A stretch of 64,000 nt of DNA, taken from contig NC_022438.1 of NCBI RefSeq assembly GCF_000470775.1, positions 1,240,001 through 1,304,000 on the forward strand. Direction: 5' to 3'. The stretch is from Leifsonia xyli subsp. cynodontis DSM 46306 (GTDB lineage Bacteria; Actinomycetota; Actinomycetes; Actinomycetales; Microbacteriaceae). Shown piece by piece: positions 11,581 through 20,317 of this stretch (positions within the stretch are counted from its first letter, which is position 1; each line of letters begins with the position of its first letter). Position numbers and translations under genes: made by a program. The notes beneath the pieces were generated by a model. It saw nothing but the letters and a program-made list of their open reading frames with translations. It did not search any database and was not told where the DNA came from.

Positions 11581-11612
11581 GGTGTCGCGCCCGTTTCGAC
11601 GGGCGCGACACC
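11581..11612 (+). terminator. Strong hairpin terminator after the surface-protein gene
   Basis: A perfect 14-bp stem (11581-11594 with 11599-11612) closes on a TTCG tetraloop 8 nt after the stop codon. No T-tract follows. A direct repeat of 16 bp (CGCGACACCCCGGTTC at 11604-11619 and 11622-11637) begins inside the right arm. Confidence 0.7.
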
Positions 11613-11699
11613 CCGGTTCAACGCGACACCCCGGTTCTAGGAAGGGTCGAGAAAAAGAGGCGGTGAGGGACGAGACGCCCCTCATCGCTGGGAAAAGAA

Positions 11700-11728
11700 G
11701 GAGATGCGCCAGATTCTCCTCCGTTTCC
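11700..11728. repeat. Dispersed intergenic palindromic repeat, locus 2
   Basis: One copy of GATTCTCCTCCGTTTCC (11712-11728) is preceded by a partial inverted arm GGAGA (11700-11704). It is the same family as the copies at 1939-2039 and 31549-31631. Confidence 0.6.
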
Positions 11729-11768
11729 ACCGCTCCTCTTGAGGGAACGGACCTGCTCTATCGGGGGC

Positions 11769-13181
11769 TCACAGGCGGTTGCCTGCCTCGGTCAGCACCG
11801 ACTCCAGGATCTGCCGGATCTCCACGAACTCGTCCGGCCCGGTGGTGAGCGGCGGGGCGAGCTGCACGACGGGGTCGCCCCGGTCGTCGGCGCGGCAGTA
11901 CAGGCCGGCGTCGAAAAGGGCCTTCGAGAGGAATCCGCGGAGCAGACGCTCCGATTCGTCGTCGTCGAAGGTCTCTTTGGTGGCTTTGTCCTTCACCAGC
12001 TCGATGCCGAAAAAGTAGCCGTCGCCGCGCACATCGCCGACGAGGGGGAGGGCGAGCAGCTTCTCGAGTTCGGCGCGGAACAGCGGCGAGTTCTCGCGGA
12101 CGCGCTCGTTGAGACGCTCCTCCTCGAAGATGGCGAGGTTCTCCAGCGCCACGGCTGAGGACACCGGGTGCCCGCCGAATGTGTAGCCGTGGTAGAACGA
12201 CGTGCTCCCGTGCTTGAACGGTTCGTAGATCTTGTCGCTGACGATCGTCGCGCCAATGGGGGAGTAGCCCGAGGTCATGCCCTTCGCGCAGGTGATCATG
12301 TCCGGTACATAGCCGTACTCGTCGCAGGCGAACATGTGGCCGATGCGGCCGAAGGCGCAGATGACCTCGTCGCTGACGAGCAGGACGTCGTACTTGTCGC
12401 AAATCTCGCGTACGCGCTGGAAGTATCCGGGAGGCGGCGGGAAGCATCCTCCTGAATTCTGCACCGGCTCGAGGAAGATCGCGGCGACGGTCTCGGGCCC
12501 CTCGAACTGGATCATCTCCTCGATGCGGTTGGCCGCCCAAACGCCGAAGGTTTCGATGTCGTCGGCCGGCGCGCCCATCTCGCCCGCGCGGTAGAAGTTC
12601 GTGTTCGGCACCCGGAAGCCGCCCGGTGTCAGCGGTTCGAACATCTCCTTCATGGTCGGGATCCCGGTGATCGCCAGCGCTCCCTGCGGTGTGCCGTGGT
12701 AGGCGACCGCGCGTGAGAGCACCTTGTGTTTGGTGGGACGGCCCTGGAGCTTCCAGTAGTACTTGGCGAGCTTGAAGGCGGTCTCGACCGCCTCGCCGCC
12801 GCCGGTGGAGAAGAAGACGCGGCCCAGGTCTCCGGGCGCGTAGCTCGCGAGCCGGTCGGCGAGCTCGATCGCGTTGGGGTGCGCATAGGACCAGATCGGG
12901 AAGAAAGCGAGCTGTTCGGCCTGTTTCGCGGCGACCTCCGCGAGGCGTTTGCGGCCGTGGCCTGCGTTGACGACGAACAGGCCGGAGAGGGCATCGAGGT
13001 AGCGCTTCCCCCGGCTGTCCCAGATGTGGTGGCCCCCGCCCCGGGTGATGATGGGGACGCCGTGGCCGTCCTCCATCACCGACTGGCGGGCGAAGTGCAT
13101 CCAGAGGTGGTCCTTGGCCTTGGCCTGGAGTGCCGCCTCGTCGAAGAGGGGCGGCTCGCCGGATGTTTCTGCGGTTGTCAT
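11769..13181 (-). CDS. Class III aminotransferase (putrescine/GABA type)
   Basis: PLP-dependent omega-aminotransferase of about 470 residues. Class III features are visible: STGGGEAVETAFKLA (phosphate-binding region), YHGTPQGA, the LVSDEVICAFGR segment with the cofactor-contacting Asp, and the PLP Lys in ITCAKGMTSGYSP. The ATG at 13181 is chosen because homology begins shortly after it and the regulator upstream ends at 13184. It probably moves an amino group from a diamine or gamma-amino compound to pyruvate, giving an aldehyde for the neighbouring dehydrogenases. Putrescine or GABA as substrate is inferred from context. Confidence 0.88.
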   Translation of the reverse strand: MTTAETSGEPPLFDEAALQAKAKDHLWMHFARQSVMEDGHGVPIITRGGGHHIWDSRGKRYLDALSGLFVVNAGHGRKRLAEVAAKQAEQLAFFPIWSYAHPNAIELADRLASYAPGDLGRVFFSTGGGEAVETAFKLAKYYWKLQGRPTKHKVLSRAVAYHGTPQGALAITGIPTMKEMFEPLTPGGFRVPNTNFYRAGEMGAPADDIETFGVWAANRIEEMIQFEGPETVAAIFLEPVQNSGGCFPPPPGYFQRVREICDKYDVLLVSDEVICAFGRIGHMFACDEYGYVPDMITCAKGMTSGYSPIGATIVSDKIYEPFKHGSTSFYHGYTFGGHPVSSAVALENLAIFEEERLNERVRENSPLFRAELEKLLALPLVGDVRGDGYFFGIELVKDKATKETFDDDESERLLRGFLSKALFDAGLYCRADDRGDPVVQLAPPLTTGPDEFVEIRQILESVLTEAGNRL

Positions 13182-13183
13182 GG

Positions 13184-13666
13184 TTATCGTATTCCCCAGT
13201 TGTAGAACTGCTTGTGGAGTTTGAGATAGACGAACGTCTCGGTGGACAGCACGCCCTCGAGCGCCCGGATCTCGGAGTTGAGCGTGTCGATCAGGTCGAG
13301 GTCGTTTTCGCACACGACTTCGGCCAGGATGTCGAAGGTCCCCGCTGTGAGCACGACGTAGTCGACCGCGGGCATCGCCGCCAGCTTGTCGGCCACGAGC
13401 CGGGTGTCCCCGGTGACGCGGAGGCCGATCATCGCCTGGCGATAGAAGCCCAGCTGCATCGGGTCCGTCACGGCCACGATCTGCATCACGCCCGACTCGG
13501 TCAGCTTCTGAACGCGCTGACGGACCGCCGCCTCGCTGAGGCCGACCGCCTTGCCGATCTCCGCATACGATCTGCGGCCGTCCACCTGGAGCTGCTCGAT
13601 GATCGCCTTGGAGACGTCATCGATACCGGCGACTTTCGCACCGTTCGTTGCCCGAGGGGTGTTCAT
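13184..13666 (-). CDS. Lrp/AsnC-family transcriptional regulator
   Basis: 160-residue regulator. The N-terminal winged helix-turn-helix (residues about 15-65, with SYAEIGKAVGLSEAAVRQRV) is followed by the RAM ligand-binding domain (MIGLRVTGD; YVVLTAGTFDILAEVVC). It ends 2 nt before the aminotransferase start, so the two form an operon, and it is divergent from the aldehyde dehydrogenase at 13756. It likely controls this amine-degradation locus in response to an amine or amino acid. Confidence 0.92.
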   Translation of the reverse strand: MNTPRATNGAKVAGIDDVSKAIIEQLQVDGRRSYAEIGKAVGLSEAAVRQRVQKLTESGVMQIVAVTDPMQLGFYRQAMIGLRVTGDTRLVADKLAAMPAVDYVVLTAGTFDILAEVVCENDLDLIDTLNSEIRALEGVLSTETFVYLKLHKQFYNWGIR

Positions 13667-13671
13667 AGAGC

Positions 13672-13740
13672 GATTCTGTCAGCCGCTGGGCGCACTGGCA
13701 AGCGAATCCGTACAATATTGCTCTATTGGCTGACGGAATC
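13672..13740. promoter_or_regulatory. Divergent promoter region with a near-perfect inverted repeat
   Basis: GATTCTGTCAGCC (13672-13684) and GGCTGACGGAATC (13728-13740) form an inverted repeat matching at 12 of 13 positions with a 43-nt spacer. It sits between lrp and the divergent dehydrogenase gene. A candidate -10 element (TACAAT, about 13711-13716) lies between the arms. It is a likely Lrp binding site. Confidence 0.6.
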
Positions 13741-13755
13741 AGTAGACTCTCGGCT

Positions 13756-15186
13756 ATGATCCAACTGCAGAACTTCGTGAACGGCAGGCGCAGCGGCGCT
13801 CGTGGCGATGAGAGCATCGCCCTGATCGATCCGGCGACCGAGGAGGAGTACGCGACCGCCGCGGTCTCCACTGCGCAGGATGTCGCCGATGCCTACGAGA
13901 CGGCCGCGGCCGCCTTCGAGAAGTGGGGTCAGACCACGCCGTCCGAGCGCTCGCTCGCCCTCTTCCGCATCGCGGACGCGATGGAGGCGCGCGCGGAGGA
14001 GTTCGCCGACGCCGAGTCGCAGGACACCGGCAAGCCCCGGGGAACGCTCGTGGACGACGAGATCCTGCTCTCCGTCGATCAGATCCGCTTCTTCGCGGGC
14101 GCCGCCCGGAACCTCGAAGGCCGCTCGGCCGGCGAGTACCTGAAGGGCCACACCTCCTTCGTCCGGCGCGAGCCGATCGGCGTCGTCGGCCAGGTGACGC
14201 CGTGGAACTACCCGCTCAACATGGCGGTCTGGAAGGTCGCGCCGGCACTGGCGGCGGGCAACACGACCGTGCTGAAGCCTTCGGACACGACGCCGCTCTC
14301 GACGCTTCTGCTGGCGGAGGTCGCGAGCGAGTTCCTGCCGGCGGGCGTGCTGAACGTCATCCTGGGCGATCGGACGACGGGCACGGCGATGACCGGGCAC
14401 CCGATCCCTCAGCTCATCTCGATCACGGGATCGGTGCGCGCGGGCAGTGAGGTGGCTCGGGCGGCGTCGTACGACCTGAAGCGCGTCCACCTCGAGCTCG
14501 GCGGCAAGGCGCCGGTGATCGTGTTCGACGATGCCGACATCCCGAAGGCCGTCGCGGGGATCGTGGCGGCTGGGTACTTCAACGCCGGCCAGGACTGCAC
14601 CGCCGCGACCCGCCTCCTGGTGCAGGACGGCATCCACGACGAGTTCGTCGCCGCGCTGGCCGAGTACGCGCGCGCTAACGCCGTGACCGGGGGCCCGCAC
14701 GAGGACGGCGTGCTCTACGGCCCGCTGAACAACGCGAGCCAGCTGGCACAGGTCAGCGGCTTCGTCGACCGGCTGCCCGACCACGCGAACATCGAGCTGG
14801 GCGGTCGCCGGCAGGGCGATCGCGGCTACTTCTGGGAGGCGACGATCGTCTCCGGACTGCGGCAGGACGACGAGGCGGTGCAGAACGAGATCTTCGGACC
14901 GGTGCAGACTGTGCAGAAGTTCGCCGGAGAAGCCGAAGCGATGGCTTCGGCGAACGGTGTGCAGTACGGTCTCGCCGCTTCGGTATGGACGAAGGACCAC
15001 GGTCGGGCCATGCGCTTCGCTAAGGGCCTGGACGCCGGGTGCGTGTGGATCAACACCCACATCCCGATCGTCGCTGAGATGCCGCACGGCGGTTTCAAGC
15101 ACTCCGGTTACGGCAAGGACCTCTCGGCGTACGGTTTCGAGGACTACACCCGGATCAAGCACGTCATGTCGTACATCGGCGAGTGA
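13756..15186 (+). CDS. Aldehyde dehydrogenase (gamma-aminobutyraldehyde type)
   Basis: NAD(P)-dependent aldehyde dehydrogenase of 476 residues. The cofactor region TPWNYPLNMAVWK, the catalytic Glu in LELGGKAP, the nucleophilic Cys in NAGQDCTAATR and the C-terminal GFKHSGYGKD are intact. The ATG at 13756 follows the divergent promoter. With the aminotransferase it would oxidise 4-aminobutyraldehyde to GABA. It is closely similar to the next gene, which points to tandem duplication. Confidence 0.88.
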   Translation: MIQLQNFVNGRRSGARGDESIALIDPATEEEYATAAVSTAQDVADAYETAAAAFEKWGQTTPSERSLALFRIADAMEARAEEFADAESQDTGKPRGTLVDDEILLSVDQIRFFAGAARNLEGRSAGEYLKGHTSFVRREPIGVVGQVTPWNYPLNMAVWKVAPALAAGNTTVLKPSDTTPLSTLLLAEVASEFLPAGVLNVILGDRTTGTAMTGHPIPQLISITGSVRAGSEVARAASYDLKRVHLELGGKAPVIVFDDADIPKAVAGIVAAGYFNAGQDCTAATRLLVQDGIHDEFVAALAEYARANAVTGGPHEDGVLYGPLNNASQLAQVSGFVDRLPDHANIELGGRRQGDRGYFWEATIVSGLRQDDEAVQNEIFGPVQTVQKFAGEAEAMASANGVQYGLAASVWTKDHGRAMRFAKGLDAGCVWINTHIPIVAEMPHGGFKHSGYGKDLSAYGFEDYTRIKHVMSYIGE

Positions 15187-15261
15187 GGCGAGCGGCTGGG
15201 CGCGGGGCGGAGCTAAGGTCATCGGAGACCAGGCCGTCAGAGGGCAGAGGAGAGGATCGCC

Positions 15262-16697
15262 ATGAGCGCTCGTGAACTGAGGAACTTCGTCGGCGGCGAC
15301 TACGTCGACTCCACCGCGACGGAGCGGCTCGACATCGTCGACCCGGCCACCGAGGAGGTGTTCGCCACGGCTCCGATCTCCACGGAACGGGATGTCGCGC
15401 TCGCCTACCGGACCGCCGCCGACGCCTTCGAGACCTGGGGCGAGACCACTCCCGGTGAGCGCCAGCTGGCGCTGCTGCGTTTCGCCGACGCGCTCGAAGC
15501 CCGCGCCGAGGAGCTCGCCGATGTCGAGGTCAGGGACACGGGGAAGCCCCGCGCCGGCATCGTCGCCGACGAGGTGGAGGTCATGATCGACCAGGTGCGG
15601 TTCTTCGCCGCTGCCGCCCGGAACCTCGAAGGCCGCTCGGCCGGCGAGTACCTGAAAGACCACACCTCCTTCATCCGCCGCGAGCCGATCGGCGTCATCG
15701 GCCAGGTAACCCCGTGGAACTACCCGATGATGATGGCGATCTGGAAGCTCGCACCGGCGCTGGCCGCGGGCAACGCCGTCGTCCTGAAACCGAGCGACTC
15801 GACCCCGTCGTCCTCGCTGCTGCTCGCCGAGATCGCGAGTGAGTTCCTCCCCGCGGCCACGGTCAACGTCGTGACCGGCAACCGGGAGACCGGGCGGGCG
15901 CTCGTCGCCGACCCGACTCCGCAGATGGTGTCGATCACCGGCTCGGTCCGCGCGGGTGTGGAGGTCGCCGGCTCCGCCGCGCTCGACCTCAAGCGCGTCC
16001 ATCTGGAACTCGGCGGCAAAGCGCCGGTCGTGGTCTTCGACGACGCCGACATCGAGCAGGCTGTCGAAGGAATCAGCGCCGCCGGGTTCTACAATGCCGG
16101 CCAGGATTGCACGGCAGCGACCCGTCTGCTGGTGCAGGAGGGAATTCACGATGAGTTCGTTGCCGCCCTCGTGGAGTATTCGCGCGACAACGCCAAGACG
16201 GGCGCGCCGCTGGAGGAGGGCATCCTGTTGGGGCGCTCTCCGGTGCCGACCAGCTGGCCCGCGTCCAGGGCTTCATCGAGCGCCTGCCCGACCACGCGCA
16301 GCTCGCGCTCGGCGGGCATCGGCAGGGCGACCGCGGCTACTTCCACCAGGCGACGATCGTCTCCGGGCTGCGCCAGGAGGATGAGGCCGTGCAGAATGAG
16401 ATCTTCGGACCGGTCATCACAGCGCAGACATTCTCCGACGAATCGGACGCGCTGCGTCGCGCGAACGGTGTGCCGTACGGCCTCGCCTCCTCGGTGTGGA
16501 CGCAGAACCACGGGACGGCCATGCGGATGGCCAAGCGCCTCGATTTCGGATCCGTGTGGATCAACACCCATCTCCCGCTCGTCGCCGAGATGCCGCACGG
16601 CGGTTTCAAGCACTCGGGCTATGGCAAGGACCTCTCGGCGTACGGTTTCGAGGACTACACTCGGGTCAAGCACGTCATGTCGTACATCGGGGAGTAG
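15262..16697 (+). pseudogene. Second aldehyde dehydrogenase paralogue, frameshifted
   Basis: This is a tandem paralogue of the preceding dehydrogenase, sharing ENLEGRSAGEYLK-like and GFKHSGYGKD blocks. The N-terminal two thirds, including the catalytic Glu (LELGGKAP) and Cys (GQDCTAATR), read in one frame. Near 16232 the frame shifts (EEGILLG then SGADQLARV), and the last 150 residues read in another frame ending at 16697. The native frame instead runs on through the downstream FHA gene, which could mislead annotation. One base change would restore the protein. Confidence 0.85.
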
Positions 16698-16728
16698 TCC
16701 CGATCCGATCGCCTGGAGGACCGCCCCG

Positions 16729-17904
16729 GTGACGCCCGGTTTCACACGGTACGCCCCGGCCGCCGGCCCCTCGCGCTGGCTCTTCGTCGCCGGTCGCCGG
16801 TTCGTCGCGTGCGTCGAGAGCGCGATCGCCGACAGCATCCTGGACGCGGTCTGGTGGCTGGCCGACTCCGAGCTCGCGACGATCGAATCGGTCGTCGGGG
16901 CCTTCCCGCTGGCCGGGCCGGGCAGCGTCCGCTCGTTCGCGGTCGCTGACCTGGGCGAGCCGAACGCGGCGGGTGAGATCACGGTGACCGCCGTCGTGCG
17001 CGGTTCGGCGGCGATCGACGTGTTCTCGGTCGGAGGGGCGCGGCGTTTCGGGGCGGGTGGCGTCCAACCCTGGGTGCTGGCGGAGTTCCGTTCGGTGTCT
17101 GGGCTCGTGCTCGGCGGGAACGATCTGCCGACCGGCCCGGTCGCGCGACTCGGCATCGGCTCGCTCCCCCTCGGGCTCGGTGTGGTGGACGGGGAGCTGC
17201 TGACCTGGTCGCTGTCTCCGATCGAGCGGGTCGAACGCAGCGCACCGCGGCCGGAGCCCGTCAGCGAGGACGCCACGGCGGGCGGCGGGGAGACGATCAT
17301 CCCGGCTCCGTCGCAGGGTTCGAGCCTGTTCGCTCACACGACACCCCCGGCCGAAGCGGGTGCGCGGATGAGCGCAGACGGGTCCCTGGCGGCCAAAGCG
17401 CATCCCGTCGCCCACGAGCTGCCCGGCACGGTGGACATCGAGGCGCCCGCCCGAACGCTCGGCGATGCCGCGTACCCGCCGCTGCCGGACGAGTTCGCAC
17501 CGACCGCGCCTGTGCGGCTGCCTCCCGCTCCGGCCTCCTACGCCATCAGGATCGGATCGGGGGACGACATTCCCCTGGACGTTCCGGTCCTGCTGGGCCG
17601 GCGTCCCGCTGTCCGGCGTTTCGACTCCGGCGTCGCACCACGGCTCCTGTCGGTCCCCTCGCCCACCCAGGAGGTCTCCGCGACCCACCTGAGGATCGAG
17701 CAGTCGGGGGACGCCGCGGTCGTGACCGACCTGCGATCCACCAACGGGACCGTCGTTCTCCGGCCCGGCGCGCAGGCGGTCCGGCTGCGGCCGGGAGAGT
17801 CGGCGGTCGTCTTGGCGGGCACGGTCGTGGAGATCGGCGACGGTAATATCATCGAGATCATCGCCACCCCGATCGGCGACCGCCGAGAAGAAGGACGCGA
17901 GTGA
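16729..17904 (+). CDS. FHA-domain protein of the signalling cluster
   Basis: 391-residue protein with a C-terminal forkhead-associated domain (about residues 275-380), recognisable from LLGRRP, SATHLRIEQ, DLRSTNGT and a following beta-rich tail. FHA domains read phosphothreonine, so this is a likely reader for the kinase encoded two genes later. The N-terminal 150 residues are beta-rich and unrecognised, followed by a Pro/Ala-rich linker. The GTG at 16729 is preceded by GGAGG (16715-16719). It overlaps the phosphatase gene by 4 bases. Confidence 0.85.
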   Translation: MTPGFTRYAPAAGPSRWLFVAGRRFVACVESAIADSILDAVWWLADSELATIESVVGAFPLAGPGSVRSFAVADLGEPNAAGEITVTAVVRGSAAIDVFSVGGARRFGAGGVQPWVLAEFRSVSGLVLGGNDLPTGPVARLGIGSLPLGLGVVDGELLTWSLSPIERVERSAPRPEPVSEDATAGGGETIIPAPSQGSSLFAHTTPPAEAGARMSADGSLAAKAHPVAHELPGTVDIEAPARTLGDAAYPPLPDEFAPTAPVRLPPAPASYAIRIGSGDDIPLDVPVLLGRRPAVRRFDSGVAPRLLSVPSPTQEVSATHLRIEQSGDAAVVTDLRSTNGTVVLRPGAQAVRLRPGESAVVLAGTVVEIGDGNIIEIIATPIGDRREEGRE

Positions 17905-18719
17905 CCCAGATCGGTCGCAGCAACAGGCGACACAGTGTGGCTGTCCCCGGCGATTCGTGTGCGCGCATTACGCTCGCGTGGGCGGCGTTGAGCGACCGCG
18001 GCTATCGTCGCAGTGTCAACGAGGACAGCCTGCTGGCCCGTTCGCCGATCTTCGCCGTCGCCGACGGGATGGGCGGCCATACAGCGGGAGACTTCGCGAG
18101 CGCCGCCGTGGTCACCCGCCTCGCCGAACAGGTGCGCGCCGATTTCGTCACCCAGTCCTCTCTCACGGGCGCGCTTCGCAGCGCTGTGGAGGACATCGGA
18201 CGCGGCGTGGGAAAGACCGATCTGGGAACCGGGACGACCGTCACCGGCATTGCGCTCACCATGCAGAACGGCTCGCCATACTGGCTGGTCTTCAACATCG
18301 GCGACTCTCGCGTCTACAACTTCTCGGACAGCGCTCTCGAACAGCTCACGGTCGACCACTCGGTCGTCCAGGAGCTGCTGGACGCCGGAGCCATCACGCC
18401 CAAGGAGGCGGAGGTCCACCCGCACAGCAATGTCATCACACGGGCGGTCGGCTTCAACGAGGACCCCGTCCCCGATTTCTTCCTGTTCCCGATCGTGGCG
18501 GGTTCCCGCCTGCTGGTCTGCTCCGACGGGCTCACCAAAGAGCTGACCGAGCAGGGCATCCGCTGGTTACTCTCCGCGGGCAGCTCACCGCTCGACGCCG
18601 CCCAGCAGCTGATGGATGCCGCCCTCGGCAACGGCGGCCGCGACAATGTCACCGTCGTGGTGGTCGATGTGCTCGCGACACCCGAGGACAGCGCGGACCA
18701 TCCAGCCCCCCGTCACTGA
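17901..18719 (+). CDS. PP2C-family Ser/Thr protein phosphatase
   Basis: 272-residue cytoplasmic phosphatase. Metal-binding motifs are conserved: SVNEDS (about 38-43), the DGMGGH motif (about 55-60), GDSRVYN, LLVCSDGL and a C-terminal GGRDNVTV. It should reverse phosphorylation by the linked kinase. The GTG start overlaps the FHA stop as GTGA. Confidence 0.93.
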   Translation: MTQIGRSNRRHSVAVPGDSCARITLAWAALSDRGYRRSVNEDSLLARSPIFAVADGMGGHTAGDFASAAVVTRLAEQVRADFVTQSSLTGALRSAVEDIGRGVGKTDLGTGTTVTGIALTMQNGSPYWLVFNIGDSRVYNFSDSALEQLTVDHSVVQELLDAGAITPKEAEVHPHSNVITRAVGFNEDPVPDFFLFPIVAGSRLLVCSDGLTKELTEQGIRWLLSAGSSPLDAAQQLMDAALGNGGRDNVTVVVVDVLATPEDSADHPAPRH

Positions 18720-18763
18720 AGGCCCGGGGCCTTCTCCGTCCGTATCGCCACTCGATTCGATGT

Positions 18764-18778
18764 CCCCCGACTTGGGGG
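18764..18778. promoter_or_regulatory. CCCCC/GGGGG palindrome upstream of the kinase
   Basis: A 5-bp inverted repeat CCCCC-GACTT-GGGGG lies in the 179-bp gap before the kinase gene, the first real gap inside the cluster. It is followed by GTAGGCGATATGCT, which could contain a promoter. It may be an operator for an internal promoter. Confidence 0.35.
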
Positions 18779-18898
18779 TAGGCGATATGCTCATCTCGTC
18801 TGAATCCGACTGGTCGAAGCGCGGGAGAGCCCGCCTACAATTGGAAAACCGCTTTGCACCTTTGACGTGTTATTCCCCGACGACCGGAGAGGAGCCAT

Positions 18899-20317
18899 GT
18901 GGCCCGGCGCTTGCCTTCCCAGCCGCCGAATCTTCCTGGCTTCTCGTTCGTGAGAGTACTCGGTTCCGGTGGCTTCGCCGATGTGTTCCTGTACGAGCAG
19001 AACCTGCCTCGGCGTCAGGTCGCGGTGAAAGTCATGCTGGCCGAGGTGGTGACGAGTCAGGTCAAGCAGATGTTCCAGGCCGAGGCGAATCTCATGGCCA
19101 AGCTGAGCACGCATCCCTCGATCCTCACGGTCTATCAGGCGAGCGTCTCGGCGGACGGGCGCCCGTATCTCGTCGTCGAGCTGTGCTCCGCGGAGATCGG
19201 GCAGCGCTACCGCACGGACCCGCTTCCGGTGACCGAGGCACTGGCTGTCGGCGTGCGGATCGCGAGCGCTGTGGAGACCACCCACCGTGCGGGTGTGCTG
19301 CACCGGGACATCAAGCCGTCGAATATCCTGAGCACCGCCTACGGGCATCCGGTGCTGAGCGACTTCGGGATCGCGGCGACGCTGACGGAATCAGCTGTCT
19401 CCGGGGCGCTCGGCCTGTCTATTCCGTGGTCGGCTCCCGAGGTTCTGCTCGACGAGACGAGCGGGACGATCGCGAGCGAGGTGTGGTCGCTCGGCGCGAC
19501 GATATACTCGCTGATCGCCGGCCGGTCGCCGTTCGAGCTGACGGATAAGGACAACACCTCTGCCGAGCTGATCCAGCGCATCACGAAGGGACAGCCACAG
19601 CCGATCGACCGGCCGGACATGCCTCCACAGCTGGAGCAGGTGCTGCTGCGCGCGATGGCGAAGAGACCGGCTCAGCGGCAGCGGAGCGCGCTCGAGTTCG
19701 CGCGTGAGCTGCAGATGGTCGAGGCGGAGCTCGGGCTGCTGCCGACGCCGATCGAGGTCGCGATGGACGATTGGGCGCTCGCCACCGCCGACGACCCCGA
19801 GGACCGCACCCGTGTCAAAGGTATGATGGCGACCGAAACCGGGACGGCCCGGCGACGCCGGAGCGTTCCGGGCGTGGCCGCCGTCCGGATGCCGGTTCTG
19901 GTTCCCCGGCAGCGGGGAACCGCGTCGAGCGGGTTGCGGGCGGCGCCGGCGTGGCCCTCCCGAGCACTGGTCGCGGCCCTTGTCGTCTGCTCGGCGCTGG
20001 CCGTCGGGCTGGCCATCGTCGCCGGCGTCGTGATCATTCGAGCGGGAGCGTCCGAAAGCGTCCCGACGGTCCACGACCTGAGCGGACGGGTCTCCGGCGG
20101 GATGATCGTGTTCGCGTGGAGCGACCCGGGCCTCCAGGACGGCGATGTCTACGAGGTGGCTGTGGACGGCCATCCGCCGAGCAGCCAGCACATCATGGAG
20201 TTCCGCGTGGATGCCCCAGCGGGTGAGACCGTGTGCGTCACCGTGAGGGTGAACCGCGATGGCCGCACGGGCCAGCCGAGCGGGGAGAAGTGCGTGCAGC
20301 GGACGGACTCGCCGTGA
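18899..20317 (+). CDS. Membrane Ser/Thr protein kinase (PknB type)
   Basis: 472-residue Hanks-type kinase. The Gly loop GSGGFADV (about 22-29), the ATP Lys in VAVK (44), catalytic HRDIKPSN (about 135-142) and DFG (155-157) are all present, so it should be active. A linker follows, then a transmembrane helix (about 350-375) and a roughly 90-residue extracellular domain resembling a fibronectin type III fold. The GTG at 18899 is used; the ATG two bases earlier is out of frame. The stop overlaps the start of the giant surface protein as GTGA. Confidence 0.93.
   Translation: MARRLPSQPPNLPGFSFVRVLGSGGFADVFLYEQNLPRRQVAVKVMLAEVVTSQVKQMFQAEANLMAKLSTHPSILTVYQASVSADGRPYLVVELCSAEIGQRYRTDPLPVTEALAVGVRIASAVETTHRAGVLHRDIKPSNILSTAYGHPVLSDFGIAATLTESAVSGALGLSIPWSAPEVLLDETSGTIASEVWSLGATIYSLIAGRSPFELTDKDNTSAELIQRITKGQPQPIDRPDMPPQLEQVLLRAMAKRPAQRQRSALEFARELQMVEAELGLLPTPIEVAMDDWALATADDPEDRTRVKGMMATETGTARRRRSVPGVAAVRMPVLVPRQRGTASSGLRAAPAWPSRALVAALVVCSALAVGLAIVAGVVIIRAGASESVPTVHDLSGRVSGGMIVFAWSDPGLQDGDVYEVAVDGHPPSSQHIMEFRVDAPAGETVCVTVRVNRDGRTGQPSGEKCVQRTDSP

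Noticed and set aside
15262..17904. Single open frame joining the second aldehyde dehydrogenase to the FHA protein
   Set aside because: The middle section after 16232 is a shifted frame of the dehydrogenase, so a real fusion is not supported; the FHA gene has its own start and GGAGG.
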